Source: Flaccisagitta enflata
Taxonomy: Eukaryota > Chaetognatha > Sagittoidea > Aphragmophora
Length of the DNA stretch: 64,000 nt
Assembly: GCA_965153355.1 (NCBI GenBank)
Contig: OZ231128.1
Span: 19,344,001-19,408,000, forward strand
Direction of reading: 5' to 3'
Part shown: positions 46,873 through 58,619 of the stretch, piece by piece
Position numbering within the stretch: position 1 is the first letter of the stretch
Layout: every line of letters begins with the position of its first letter
Program-made: the position numbers and the translations under genes
Notes under the pieces: generated by a model
Told to the model about the DNA's origin: nothing
The model's input: the letters and a program-made list of their open reading frames with translations, nothing else
The model's database searches: none

Positions 46873-47188
46873 CCGCTTCTTCCCTTTTTGCCTCTTTTCA
46901 GCCTTACAATTTACACCATGATGATTCCTGACAGGCACTCTTAAAGTTCTGACGTATGAAATGAATAAATCACACGATGATATAAAAGACTTTCAACCTC
47001 CTTTCTCTTTCGAGATGAGCTAGAACAATGCCTTTTTAGCTAAGGGTCGGGGTAATTTGTAGTTTAACCTCAGCTATCAATCATTTTGATTCAATTATTT
47101 CCATTTATTTTCATCTTAGCTTCATATGTGCTTCCTGGCATACATGCTCTCTCATAATGGATTTCACGGGACAAAAAGATCTTATTTA
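46873..47188. other. AT-rich spacer, nothing recognised
   Basis: No repeats or exon signals were identified. Confidence 0.4.
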
Positions 47189-47674
47189 CAGTAGATGTCG
47201 TCTAGACTTGGAATTACGGGGGCCCTCATATCCTATATACCATTGGTGTAAATGAATTTAAACTTTGTGTGTATAATGCTTATGTCTTATCAGGTTGATG
47301 ATAGGGTATGGCAGCTGTGTGGATAGAAAATTTTCTTGAATATATTAAATCAAATTCGCTTTATCCAAGCAGTTGCTGGAATTGGCCTAGTGGTCAACTC
47401 ACTTGACTTCAAATTGATTATGACCAGTTTATTTACAAGTTCCAGGTTTGAATTTTAGGCTGGTTTTGTAAATCAATGAAGTTGAAATTCTGCAAAAAAA
47501 AGTGATTGATCCTATGATTTTATACTAAAAGTTTTTTCCTAGGGTAAGCTGTAGGGGGAAGCCATACCCCGTCGTCAACCCCTTAGAGTTTATTCATTAC
47601 ACCAGCAAAATATCACTCCACTTACTGTACTGATAGTCTGGTTATGAGCTCCCCCGTATTTCCTGTATCTACTG
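47189..47674. mobile_element. TA-flanked MITE, CAGTAGATG family, 486 bp
   Basis: CAGTAGATG, then ATTACGGGGG and CTCATA on the left pair with TATGAGCTCCCCCGTAT and ATCTACTG on the right; both termini abut TA. A related right end (CCCCGTACTTCTAAGTC, GCACTGTA) lies alone at 51256-51290. The interior contains a tRNA-like segment. Confidence 0.7.
47375..47465 (+). ncRNA. tRNA-related (SINE-like) head with A and B boxes
   Basis: TTGGCCTAGTGG (47382-47393) fits a polymerase III A box and GGTTTGAATTT (47445-47455) a mutated B box (usual GGTTCGANTCC). The spacing is normal. The middle part (ACTTGACTTCAAAT) can form an anticodon-like arm, but acceptor pairing is poor, so this is a SINE head or tRNA fossil rather than a working tRNA. 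Confidence 0.45.
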
Positions 47675-48020
47675 TATCATAGGCGGAATTTCTGTTATTG
47701 CCATCAAGATAAAGGAGGCACATTTCATAATTTGGTATATTTCTCCTTTGCGAAACACATCCAAACGAATAATGGATAAAAGGCGAATACACATATTTAT
47801 CACGTCTTTTTTCCCCCTTTTTTTCAAGTTTTCATCGTCATTGGAATCTTTCCTCTGTCGGTTTTGCCTTTCAAGGTTTTTTGTTGCGGTTATGCAATGA
47901 TATCAAGGGATCAAGGGACGATCAAGAAACATGAAGGAAATGTGCCGGAGAAATCCTAAAAGAGGCTAAAAGAGGCGGAGGGGGAAACATTACGAATTGA
48001 ACGATGGCGTGGGGGATAGA
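47675..48020. other. Spacer, nothing recognised
   Basis: No exon or repeat family was identified before the next microsatellite. Confidence 0.4.
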
Positions 48021-48022
48021 TG

Positions 48023-48860
<838 letters not shown>

Positions 48861-48861
48861 G

Positions 48862-49480
48862 TTAGAATGTGGAGTTTGAAAATGATTCTAGTCCGATTAG
48901 TCCTGGTGGGGTTAGGGTGTTATCCAATAATAACGGGGAAAAGAGGGGGTCACTGGAGATTGCCCAAAAGGGAACAAAAAGAGAAAGTCGTCTGCATAAA
49001 GACCCTACCCTGCCTATAGTGCCTAAAGAAGGAAGACCTGAGAAGAGCCCGCGGGTATAAGTTTCCTGCCAAACCTTAATCTAGGCAAAAGGGAAATATA
49101 TCAAGACATGGAGTCCTCATGAGACAAGCTAAATTTATCAGAACTTAGGCAGCTCATCGTCATGACTGCTTAAGGGGAAGGGAAAGACTCAAGGGTTCCC
49201 TAAATGCTTCAGGTACTTGTCACTTCCGGGGCCACTGCTTTCTGTAGATGAGCAGGAGAGGATAGAGGTGTGTCCTAGGAAATGGGTGGGGAAGCCTCTG
49301 CCAGATCTCAGACCAGAGATGCAGAAGTCAGTGAGGAAGAGCAAAGCAAATTGGGAAGATGAGGCAGAGCCAACCAGGAGGAAGGATAAGCAAAGGAGGC
49401 GAGGCAGTGAAGCAGTGACAGCCAGTGCTAAAGAGCAGAAGGACCCGTAGCAGTGAGCTAGCCAAAGGCACAGGTCCCCG
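48862..49480 (+). repeat. Dispersed repeat with coding-like frames, related to 58620-59400
   Basis: Two modest frames (48869-49060, containing NNNGEKRGSLEIAQKG; and 49217-49450, containing KANWEDEAEPTRRKDKQRRR) have balanced composition. The segment aligns, diverged and in opposite orientation, with 58620-59400 (shared GAGCCCGCGGG, CTAGGCAAA, CTTAAGGGGAAGGG, TTGGGAAGATGA). A retroelement ORF1-like origin is possible, but I recognise no domain. Confidence 0.4.
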
Positions 49481-49537
49481 TACAACAATCCCACCTCATT
49501 TTTACAGTACAGTACAGTGACAACTGACAAACATATT

Positions 49538-49538
<1 letters not shown>

Positions 49539-49590
<52 letters not shown>
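49539..49590. repeat. (CT)n microsatellite
   Basis: About 48 bp of pure CT. Confidence 0.95.
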
Positions 49591-49592
<2 letters not shown>

Positions 49593-49790
49593 CAATGCTT
49601 TTTCCCTTCTTCTGCCTCATTTAGCTCTCAGGAAATACGACAAAATCCGTGGAAGATTGCTCGCAGTCGTGGTGTTGTTTTTTTCTGTTTTTATTTTGTT
49701 GTCATTTTGTTTCTTTTTTGCTCTTTTCTTTTCATTTGATATTAATGTGACTAACGACGTCTACCGGCCCGTCAACCAAACTATTTCTGG

Positions 49791-49794
<4 letters not shown>

Positions 49795-49860
<66 letters not shown>
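49795..49860. repeat. (CT)n microsatellite
   Basis: About 63 bp of pure CT ending in TTTCTTTC. Confidence 0.95.
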
Positions 49861-49863
<3 letters not shown>

Positions 49864-50760
49864 CAATTTCTCCTTTCTTTTGTCCTCATGACGAATTACA
49901 CTCACTTCTTTTCGTGAGTGTCTGTGTTTGTTTATGTTTGCAATCGCAATTTGAGGGCAGCAGAAATATGTAAGTGTGTGTGCAGGAGTGTGTTTGTGTG
50001 TGTGCAGGTATGTTTGTGTTTGTCTACTACCAGAATCAACGGAAGCTCAATAGAAGAGCAAAGTTTCCATTGGAAGGCGAAACATTGCTCAAATCCTATC
50101 AAATTTAGCCAAAAGACTAACGCATTTGGACTTTACAGAGGAGTTTTTTTTTATTTATAACTTGGAGATAGATGCCCTTCATTCCATTCATCAAAAACAG
50201 CGTTGCCAAGTTTTGGCAATTGTCTAAGTATTATGCCACAAAACTAAATGCTTTCAATTTCAAATGTAGACGCAATGAGAGATTTTGCTTGCAGAAGCAG
50301 ACCAAGCTTGATTTGTTCATAAATACTCTTACAGTGGAAAATCACTAGGGCGCACCCGCTTGTAAGGCATGCCCACCTATAAGGCATATAAGTATGATAT
50401 AACCTACTGTTCCATGAGAGATTTTGTAGTTATTCCTATATTGGCAGCTTCAGCTTCAGCCCCTTGGATTTTGAATGCGCGCTAGCGAAGCCCAACTGTA
50501 TATCTATAAAACAGTTAAAATATCGGAAGCGCTAGATAGTGTAGTATTACCAAAATAACCAACAATCTTTCAAAGCCTTTTCAGCATATGATTATTAAAA
50601 AAAATCATAATGAGATCTCAGCATCGATAGAAATACACCAGTAAGGGTTTATGAAGAACTGTGACATCTATACTTTTGCAGGATCCTCTCAATGTATCAA
50701 TGTCACAGTTCAGGAGTTATATATAAACTCACTCACACACACACAAGATTGAGACGGTTC
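49861..50760. other. Non-coding sequence upstream of the candidate terminal exon
   Basis: No repeat family was recognised. If the exon at 50800 is real this is intron. A GTGTGTGCAGG phrase occurs twice near 49980-50010. Confidence 0.4.
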
Positions 50761-50799
50761 GTATTTCTTTTCCCTTTTTTTCCCGTTCCAATCCATTAG

Positions 50800-51075
50800 G
50801 TGATTTCGTCTCTCGGCTATCAACGGATCAGAACCGGCATCAACGTAGACACATCCAACTACGCCACGCTTGAACCCACAAACAAACAACATCACCAACC
50901 ACAACAACAGCAATCGCAACACCAGCAACAGGACCATCAAGAGAGAAACGACACGGGACCATGTACCGATCTTCAGTTACTGCAGAAACAACAGCAGCAA
51001 CAGCTGCAGCATATATTTTACTCTGAACCGTACTCTCACGCACCGATTTATTCGATACATCGAAGTAAAAGATGA
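50800..51075 (+). CDS. Candidate terminal coding exon, glutamine-rich tail, unknown protein
   Basis: A frame of 91 codons plus stop follows a strong acceptor: a pyrimidine tract (TTTCTTTTCCCTTTTTTTCC) and CCATTAG ending at 50799. It begins VISSLGYQRIRTGINVDTSN and then YATLEPTNKQ, passes through Gln/His-rich stretches from CAA/CAG codons mixed with CAC, and ends AHIYFTL-frame-free at SHAPIYSIHRSKR. The first 30 residues are not repeat-derived. No transmembrane segment or known domain is recognised; the tyrosines could suit a cytoplasmic tail, but that is speculation. Entry in phase 0 matches the donor phase of the exon at 12179-12813. Confidence 0.45.
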   Translation: MISSLGYQRIRTGINVDTSNYATLEPTNKQHHQPQQQQSQHQQQDHQERNDTGPCTDLQLLQKQQQQQLQHIFYSEPYSHAPIYSIHRSKR

Positions 51076-51115
51076 TAATGATGGACTTTCTTATATATTT
51101 ACACCAGGTGACGTC

Positions 51116-51566
51116 TAAATTTGGAAATAAGGGAAACCCATTAGTGAAATATCATGCATATATAATGAATAGGTTATGTGCAATGGTAATGATCAATTGG
51201 GTTGACAGTGATGTATTACAGGCTATTGAAGCGAATCTATAAGTTAGCTGTGTTTCCCCGTACTTCTAAGTCTAGACGACCTGCACTGTACGTATGATGT
51301 GCAAGAGTGTGAGTCTACAATCTGTGTGCATCTTAAATATCCTCTTTCCATCTGAAATTTGGGCCTTAATTGATTTATAGAAATAATGATTAACGAGGAA
51401 AGAACAAACCGAAAATAAATCCCGGGAATGTTTGTGAGATCGTTAACTTACTTATATTTTGCTTTGAATGAAAAAACAGGTCATTTACACAGTTTCTACC
51501 GAACCGACACACAAACAGAGTCAAAAGATGAAATTTGATAGTGCGATACAGGTCTGACATTTTGAT

Positions 51567-51570
<4 letters not shown>
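51116..51570. other. Presumed 3-prime flank, AT-rich
   Basis: Contains the solitary right end of the CAGTAGATG MITE family at 51256-51290 (CCCCGTACTTCTAAGTC). Nothing else was recognised. Confidence 0.4.
51412..51420 (+). promoter_or_regulatory. Possible polyadenylation signal
   Basis: An AATAAA hexamer lies about 340 bp downstream of the candidate stop codon, in AT-rich sequence. Such hexamers are common by chance. Confidence 0.25.

Positions 51571-51619
<49 letters not shown>
51570..51619. repeat. (CT)n microsatellite
   Basis: About 48 bp of pure CT. Confidence 0.95.
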
Positions 51620-51620
<1 letters not shown>

Positions 51621-52450
51621 AATACAGTCCATGCCTATTGTCTATAACAACACTGATCACAGCGTCATTTTTATCTGTAAATTTCTATCTGTCAGTGATG
51701 ATAACTATTCTTATTTTGGCTAACTATGTATAAGTACCGGTTCTTTCTCATGAATGTCATTTTCTTTTAATTCATTGTACTTTTTATTGTAACCGATTGT
51801 TTCTTTTTTCTCTGTGAACGTTTCCTCATCCATTTGATTGATCACGATTTCTGTGCTGGATTTTTTCTTAAATTGAATGCCAAGTCTGTTGTCGAATCTC
51901 ATTGTGGTTTTTTTATATTTTTTTTTTTTGAGTCTCACTGAAGCTTTAGGTCATTTTGATTAAAGAAGAGGCAGTTACTGTGCAGTCATTCCATGCTACA
52001 CGCCCTGCTGTGAGACTAAAATTGAATGTTTGGCAAAGGTGTAAACGAAGAGCTAACTTATTTGAACAGACAGACAGAATAAGTAACAAAAAAAAGAGCT
52101 CAGTAAAAAATCGACAGATATGTTGGCAGAAAGAAAATTGAGCAAGTAAAAAAAATTGTTTTTCTTTTTGAGGACAAAGAGACAGAGAGTAAAGAAATTA
52201 AGGGGCAGTTGCATTATCAAGAAAAACGTTGATGATGAAATTACTTGTAGGAAAAAAGACAAAAATTGCCTTTTCTCAATCGGTGATATTCTTCTTCAAT
52301 CTTATGCCATGTCTAAAATAATTAGGCGAAAGAATTAGGCGACAGAGACCAGCAACGTCCCATTTGAAAGATTTTTCGAAGATCTTTCATATGGTCATGA
52401 ACTTTCCATAACTCAAGCATTTGGGTCAGCAGAAATAAGCAAAACAAGAT
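51620..52450. other. AT-rich spacer, nothing recognised
   Basis: Overlapping short frames on both strands reflect low GC and have no recognisable domain. Confidence 0.4.
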
Positions 52451-52454
52451 GTAC

Positions 52455-53085
52455 GGTTTTTTTTCCTCCTTTGTCTTTAAATCGGTTTGACTTTTAGTAA
52501 ACCTTTATAAATCGAAAACTTTTGGGAAAAAAGTCTTCATATTTTCAGTGTATGTAGTTAATATGCTACAGTTTTGTCATGCCAAATCTCAATGTTGAGT
52601 TCATAAGTGTTGGAAGTCAGCATAACATTGAAAAAAACTACAATTTTGTGGGCCAAATCAACTTTTGATATTTTTTTTTGAAAGATATCGTCACTATTTG
52701 CTTGCTACGTCTGTGGAAACCCTTTAAGATATCCAAGTTTTTTATACTTATGCAGGAAATGTGCAATCTATGAACTTTTATCTGTCGTTTGAGACTCATC
52801 CCAGGGTTTTAGGTCAATTCCTTTGGAAATGGCAAGTTGTCAAAGACAGCCTCTTTAACAAAAGCTCGCAGAAAATGATAAGGCATAAAAAATGGTAGTT
52901 TAATCAATGTTATGTTGACCGCCAATACTAAGGAGCTCAGTATTGAGATTTGGCATAACAAAACCGTAGCTTACTACCAACCTACACTAAAAATTTGAAG
53001 ACTTTTCTCACAATAGTTTTTGATTTATAAAGGTTTACAAAAAGTCAATCCGATTTAAAGACCCCGTAGTTAGAGTTAAAAAATT
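52455..53085. repeat. Foldback element, about 630 bp
   Basis: CTTTAAATCGGTTTGACTTT (52480) pairs with AAAAGTCAATCCGATTTAAAG (53040), and GTTTTGTCATGCCAAATCTC (52571) with GAGATTTGGCATAACAAAAC (52947). The imperfect arms are about 200 bp each. Clean terminal bases and a target duplication could not be fixed, so the superfamily is unknown. Confidence 0.7.
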
Positions 53086-53799
53086 GTAGCACAAGAACGG
53101 GGCCAGGAATTTCACGTAAAAATTCATATTCCATGTACGTAAGCTTGCTCTCGATTATCAAGTAGCCACCATGTTAACTGTATTCAATAGTCATTTTTCA
53201 AAGTGGCCACTGTCCGTGCTCAACCTCGTAGCCACTACCCCCTAGAGCGGGAATATCTCTAGAATTTGGGCTCAGATGTCCACGAACTTACTTGACGAGG
53301 TCCATATTGTTAAAGAATAAGAATTATTTCCCTTTTATGCACAGCTGCCCAGAAAGTCGGTAAAAAATAAAAAAAGAAACAAGGCAAAAAAGCTCATATA
53401 GACAACAGACAAAGATTTTTTTCCCCCAAAAAATGAGTGGAAAGAAAATGATAAAATACAAATCAGAGAGGAAATTAGATAAATAGATGCTGGCTGGTTG
53501 AGCGAATGAGCAAATGAGCAAAAGACAGAACGACCGACGAACGATCAAGAGTAATCCAAGTTATCCAACGCAAGGAAAGCCAAAAGAAGGGGGAAGGCTT
53601 ATGCTGAATATAAGAAAGATAAAGAAAGATAGAGAAAAGAAAAAATAGATAAAACGGGCAAGTTTGAAAAGGAAGAAAGAAAAAAAAAGGATAAAACTGG
53701 AGCAGAGCGTAGAGCATGAGCCGGAGATAGTTACAGCAATTCTCAACCATAGTATTTTCCCAAGAAGTCATAAAAGCGAATTCCGTTTTCAAAGTTATT

Positions 53800-53800
<1 letters not shown>
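53086..53800. other. Spacer, A-rich at its right end
   Basis: No gene or repeat family was recognised. Confidence 0.4.

Positions 53801-53873
<73 letters not shown>
53801..53873. repeat. (CT)n microsatellite
   Basis: About 70 bp of pure CT followed by a TTTTCTTTT tract. Confidence 0.96.
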
Positions 53874-53875
<2 letters not shown>

Positions 53876-54366
53876 TTCTTTTTCTTTTCTTTTTCTTTAT
53901 CTTTTTCTTTTTCAAAACCAATACGGTTTGTCCTTCAAGTTTTCAGTTCTGAAGCGTGAGTAAAAGTTAGATTAAACGGGTCACGGAAAAAAAGGAGATA
54001 GTAAATTCTGTAACGACCTAGTTTCATAGTCGAACGACCCATGCTCAGGGTCAAACAGACCTCTACTGTCACTGTGTCACATCGCTGTAAGAATTGGAAA
54101 AGTGCTAAAGTGAGAAAAATGTTGAAAAAAAGTTTCGGTGTAACCAAACATCTTTTCTTAGGACTGTTTTAGAGTTGCGAAAAGCTTTTTAATGCAATGT
54201 GGAAAAATGTTGGGCACTAGACCGCCAATTATATGAATATCAATACAGTAAACGCATTATAAATGTTGCTGATAGTCAGTCAATTCATCCTTTTCACCGA
54301 AGAAACGGAAGAAATATAACACCTTGCTAACGTGAAAGAATAGAATGTTATGTAATGCTAGTAAAA

Positions 54367-54618
54367 AACAAGGCCGGATTCACGGCTACCCCAGTCGCGT
54401 GCGGGTGGGCAGGGGCCATATTTGATGTCACTAGATCACTTGGGCAGGAGCAGTGAGGCCATAGACCGCAAAACCCCAAAAAAAGTAAAGTGTGACGGAC
54501 GGACCGATGGACGGACTGACGGATGGACGGACGGACCGACGGACGGACCGACAGACGGACCGACGGACCGACGGACGGACCGACGAAGCGGGGTGTAGAG
54601 TCGCGTAGCACGCGACTA
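54367..54618 (-). mobile_element. GTCS-tract element, subfamily A, complete
   Basis: Minus strand: AGTCGCGTGCTACGCGACTC, TACACCCCGC, a long GTCGG/GTCC tract (about 100 bp), CACTTTACTTTTTTTGG, GGCCTCACTGCTCCTGCCC, CCCGCACGCGACTGGGGTAG and CCGTGAATCCGGCCTTG. Close to consensus throughout. Confidence 0.78.
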
Positions 54619-54733
54619 AAAAAAATACAAAAAAACTGTTTCTATAACAGTATTTTCTTTTTCATACAATATCGGGATAACTAACTAACACCTGGTGTCT
54701 TTTACTAAATGATTGTCGCCCTTATGCACAGCT

Positions 54734-54870
54734 GATGATTGTATTGGACGGATCATTAAAAAACGTTGAAATATCAAATTCCTAATATTTCGACCGTAAA
54801 ACATCTGCCTTCGAAATATTGGCAATTTGATAATTCAGCGTTTGTTTATGATCCGTCCAATACAATCATT
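54734..54870. repeat. Compact near-perfect hairpin, 137 bp (MITE-like)
   Basis: ATGATTGTATTGGACGGATC (left) is mirrored by GATCCGTCCAATACAATCAT (right). Pairing continues through TATCAAATT / AATTTGATA to AATATTTCGA / TCGAAATATT, leaving a loop of about 18 bases. Confidence 0.85.
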
Positions 54871-55029
54871 ATGCCTCAACAACCAACGTTCAACTTTCAC
54901 CGTAATATGCACAGCTGTTCAGGTTTCAGAAAATTGTGCTTTTAGAAGTGTCTGATGCAAACAATGTCTTTAACGAGTAAACAAGCTGTAAATTGCTCTC
55001 ATCATGACAATTACATGATAAGATAATGT

Positions 55030-57070
55030 CATTTCAGTGGAAACATGCCATTTTGTGTAATTTCAGAATGACAACAACATCAAGGATGTTTTTGGTATTC
55101 GCAGCCCAACTTATTGTCGCCTTTAGTCTTAGCATAACAGCAGCGTCATGGATGTTGCCTTTACAGCAAAAACACGCCTGCGGTATCATCATGACCCTAG
55201 TCTCTTTTCAGCAAAAAGACGCTGTTGCCTGTGGTCTCATCATGACCACAGCGTCTTTATAGTAGTAATAACAAGTTGTCGCCTGTGGCGCTTTAGACAA
55301 CAGCAAATTCACAGTACTATCACGCTGTTTCCTGTGCTTTCATCTCAACCACAGCATCTTTACAGTAATAATGAGTTGTCACCTCTGGTCTCAATACAAC
55401 CACAGTATCTTTACAGTAAGAACAAGTTGTGGTCTGTGGTCTTGTTATGACCACAGCAACTTTACAGTAACAACAAGTTGTCGCCTGTGGTCTCAATTAG
55501 GGATGTGGAAGCAATAAACCGCTTCCGTTTTGGAGGATGGGATAGCGACTGTGTACTACAGTAGGAACAAGTTGTCGCCTGTGGTCTTGTCACAACCACA
55601 GCGGCACTAAAATCAACCGCTTCCACATCCCTAGTCTCAATACAACCACAGCAACTTTAGAGTAAGAACTAGATGTCACCTGTGGTCTCATCACAACCAC
55701 AGCATCTATACAGTAGGAACAAGTTGTCGCCTGTGGTCTTGTCACAACCACAGCATCTATACAGTAAGAACAAGTTGTCACCTGTGGTCTCATCACAACC
55801 ACAGCATCTATACAGTAGGAACAAGTTGTCGCCTGTGGTCTTGTCACAACCACAGCGGCACTAAAATCAACCGCTTCCACATCCCTAGTCTCAATACAAC
55901 CACAGCAACTTTAGAGTAAGAACTAGATGTCACCTGTGGTCTCATCACAACCACAGCATCTATACAGTAGGAACAAGTTGTCGCCTGTGGTCTTGTCACA
56001 ACCACAGCATCTATACAGTAAGAACAAGTTGTCGCCTGTGGTTTTGTCACAACCACAGCATCTTTATAGTAAGAACAAGTTGTCGCGTGTGGTCTCATCA
56101 CAACCACAGCATCTTTACAGTGAGAAAAAATTGTTGCCTGTGGTCTCATCACAACCGCAGCATCTTTACAGTAAGAACATGTTGTCGCTTGTAGTCTTGT
56201 CAGGACCACAGCAACTTTACAGTAAGAACAAGTTGTCGCATGTGGTCTCATCACAACCACAGCATCTGTACAAAAAGAACTTGTTGTTGCCTGTGGTCTT
56301 GTCACAACCAAAGCATCTTTACAGTAAGAACAAGTCGTCGCCTTAGTCTTGTCAGGACCACAGCAACTTTCCAGTAAGAACAAGTTGTCGCCTGTGGTCT
56401 TATCAGGACCACAGCAACTTTACAGAAAGAACATATTGTCGCCTGTGATCTTGTCATGACCACAGCAACTTTACAGTAAGAACATGTTGTTGCCTGAGGT
56501 TTTGTCATGACCACAGCATCTTTAGAGTGAGAAAAAGTTGTCTCCTGTGGTCTCATCATGACCACAGCATCATTACAGTAAGAACAAGTTGTCGCCTGTG
56601 GTCTCAATACAACCACAGTAACTTTACAGTGAGAACATGTTGTCGCCTGTGGTCTTGTCACTACCACAGCAACTTTACAGTAAGAACAAGTTATCGCCTG
56701 TGGTCTTGTCACGACCACAGCATCTCTACAGTGAGAACAAGTTGTTGCCTGTGGTCTCGTCATGACTACAGCATCATTACAGTAAGAACAAGTTGTCACC
56801 TGTGGTCTCAATACAACCACAGCAACTTAAGAAAAAGAACATGTTGTTGCCTGTGGTCTCTTCATGACCACAGCAACTTTACAATAAGAACAAGTTGTCG
56901 CCTGTGGTCTCGTCATGACCAAAGCCTCATTACAGTAAGAACAAGTTGTCGCCTGTGGTCTCAATACAACCGCAGCAACTTTGCAGTAAGAAAGAGTTGT
57001 CGCCTGTGGTCTCGTCATGACCACAGCAACTTTACAATAAGAACAAGTTGTCGCCTGTGGTCTCGTCACG
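55030..57070. repeat. 51-bp minisatellite with paired TGTGGT/ACCACA motifs, about 35 units
   Basis: The unit reads approximately CCTGTGGTCTCATCACAACC then ACAGCATCTTTACAGTAAGA and ACAAGTTGTCG. Within each unit CTGTGGT and ACCACAG are inverted around 8-9 bases. The period of 51 is 17 codons, so frames of the type VVVTRPQATTCSYC (minus) and HLYSKNKLSPVV (plus) remain open without being genes. The left part (55030-55400) is more diverged. A TAGGGATGTGG inverted-repeat insertion splits it at 55498-55633. Confidence 0.92.
55498..55886. mobile_element. TAGGGATGTGG inverted-repeat insertion and duplicated right end
   Basis: TAGGGATGTGGAAGC (55498) and GCTTCCACATCCCTA (55619-55633) form inverted ends. 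Between them lie AAACCGCTTCCG, GGAGGATGGGATAGCG and one array unit. The right end, with its flanking CAGCGGCACTAAAATCAACC, recurs at 55853-55886, so part of the insertion has been copied with the array. Confidence 0.65.
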
Positions 57071-57179
57071 CGCTGGTTTCTTCACGCACTCTGGTCCCAA
57101 ATGCCGCTAATCCGCGTGGAACGACGTGACTGGAGTTACGATGGACCACGTACCAACCACTCCATCTCTCTATTTCTAT

Positions 57180-57350
57180 GCCTTTCTCTCTGTCTCTGCT
57201 TTTGCTTCTTTTTTCTTTCTTTGTTTCTTGTTTCCTTATTTCTTTGTTTCTTTGTTTCTTTGTTTCTTTGTTTCTTTGTTTCTTTGTTTCTTTGTTTCTT
57301 TGTTTCTTTGTTTCTTTTTTTTGTTTCTTTGTTTCTTTGTTTCTTTGCTT
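57180..57350. repeat. (TTTCTTTG)n array
   Basis: Octamer repeats from about 57235 to 57350, edged by mixed pyrimidine sequence. Confidence 0.93.
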
Positions 57351-57357
57351 CTTTCCA

Positions 57358-57361
57358 TCCT

Positions 57362-57445
<84 letters not shown>

Positions 57446-57449
57446 TATG

Positions 57450-57521
<72 letters not shown>

Positions 57522-57545
57522 TCAATCTTACGTTCTTTCTTTCAC

Positions 57546-57633
<88 letters not shown>

Positions 57634-57660
57634 ACTTTTTTTCTTTTTTTCTTTCTTCTA
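57358..57660. repeat. (CTTT)n microsatellite
   Basis: About 280 bp of CTTT interrupted by TATG, CAATCTTACG and CACT variants. Confidence 0.97.
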
Positions 57661-58120
57661 TCTTTCTTTCCTTCCTTCTTTCATCCTTGCTTTCTGTCTA
57701 TCATTCTTTCGTTTTCGTCTCCTAAAAGCGAAAGGCGATTTAGCAAGGGCCAGAGGATTAATTAGGTTTTAACGGATAGAATAATCCAGCCCTTTGCTAA
57801 TTACAACCCGGCAGAGTGTTAAAACGGAGACGTCGTCTACGGATTACAAATACACTTATCCTGATAATATATAGATTTAAAATGAGTTGATTGATGTGAA
57901 TACGTCTTTGCTTCGCACAGACGACCATAAAAACTCTTCGATGATTTCAGACATGAGTTGGTCATTAAAGAGAGAAATGCAATGCGATGTGTTTCGTAGT
58001 CTCGAGGAAATAAATTGGTTCGCAATTTTGCTTAATGACTTCTACAAATGTCTATTGCAAAAAGGCGTTGCTTTTTTTAAAACATGCGATAATGTTTTTC
58101 GTTAAATCTAAGTAAATTTT
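57661..58120. other. Spacer, nothing recognised
   Basis: Mixed sequence with short frames lacking recognisable domains. Confidence 0.4.
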
Positions 58121-58127
58121 TTTAAGC

Positions 58128-58240
58128 GTTTTTCTGTTTACACCGATATGATGAACTTTTCTGTTTATATCAATCTGATGAACTCTTTTCTGTTTATATC
58201 AATATGATGAACTTTTCTGTTTATATCGATATGATGTTTT
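58128..58240. repeat. Four-unit tandem repeat, about 30 bp
   Basis: TTTTCTGTTTATATCAATAT and GATGAAC recur four times with minor changes (CACCGATATG, CAATCTGATG). Confidence 0.9.
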
Positions 58241-58619
58241 GACAATTAGCAATTACTTCATTGCCTGAATGGCGTTTACACTAGAGCTAGTAGAAGATTG
58301 ATTTCCTTCCCAGCTACCAAAAACCGAAACAGTCCCATAGTATACTTTGTAAGAAGACTGCTTTTCTAGTAGTTGCTAGGAAGCATCATTAGGCCGATGC
58401 TAGGTGTTATTATCTCTAGCAACACCTTAACATGCCATATCCTTAAAGAACATATAATGGAAATGTTGAAGGAAATTTGATTCTGAGCCGTGTTTCTTTG
58501 GCATATCCGTTGTTATTTTCAAAAAATATTTTTTAAAAATATTTTACATCTTCATGGCAACTGACAAACTCAGGGACACAAGCATCAATTGAATAACTTA
58601 TGTTTTAGATATGTAGTGC

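Noticed and set aside
47375-47465. Functional tRNA gene
   Set aside because: The B box is mutated and the acceptor stem does not pair well; reported only as a tRNA-related head.
49217-49450. Independent basic protein gene
   Set aside because: The segment aligns with an inverted, stop-containing copy at 58.6-59.4 kb, so it is better treated as a dispersed repeat.
55030-57070. CRISPR array
   Set aside because: Repeats of 51 bp with no unique spacers, and a eukaryotic context. It is a minisatellite.
55590-57129. Repeat protein VVVTRPQATTCSYC
   Set aside because: The 51-bp unit is a multiple of three; both strands are open and interruptions are not frame-preserving.
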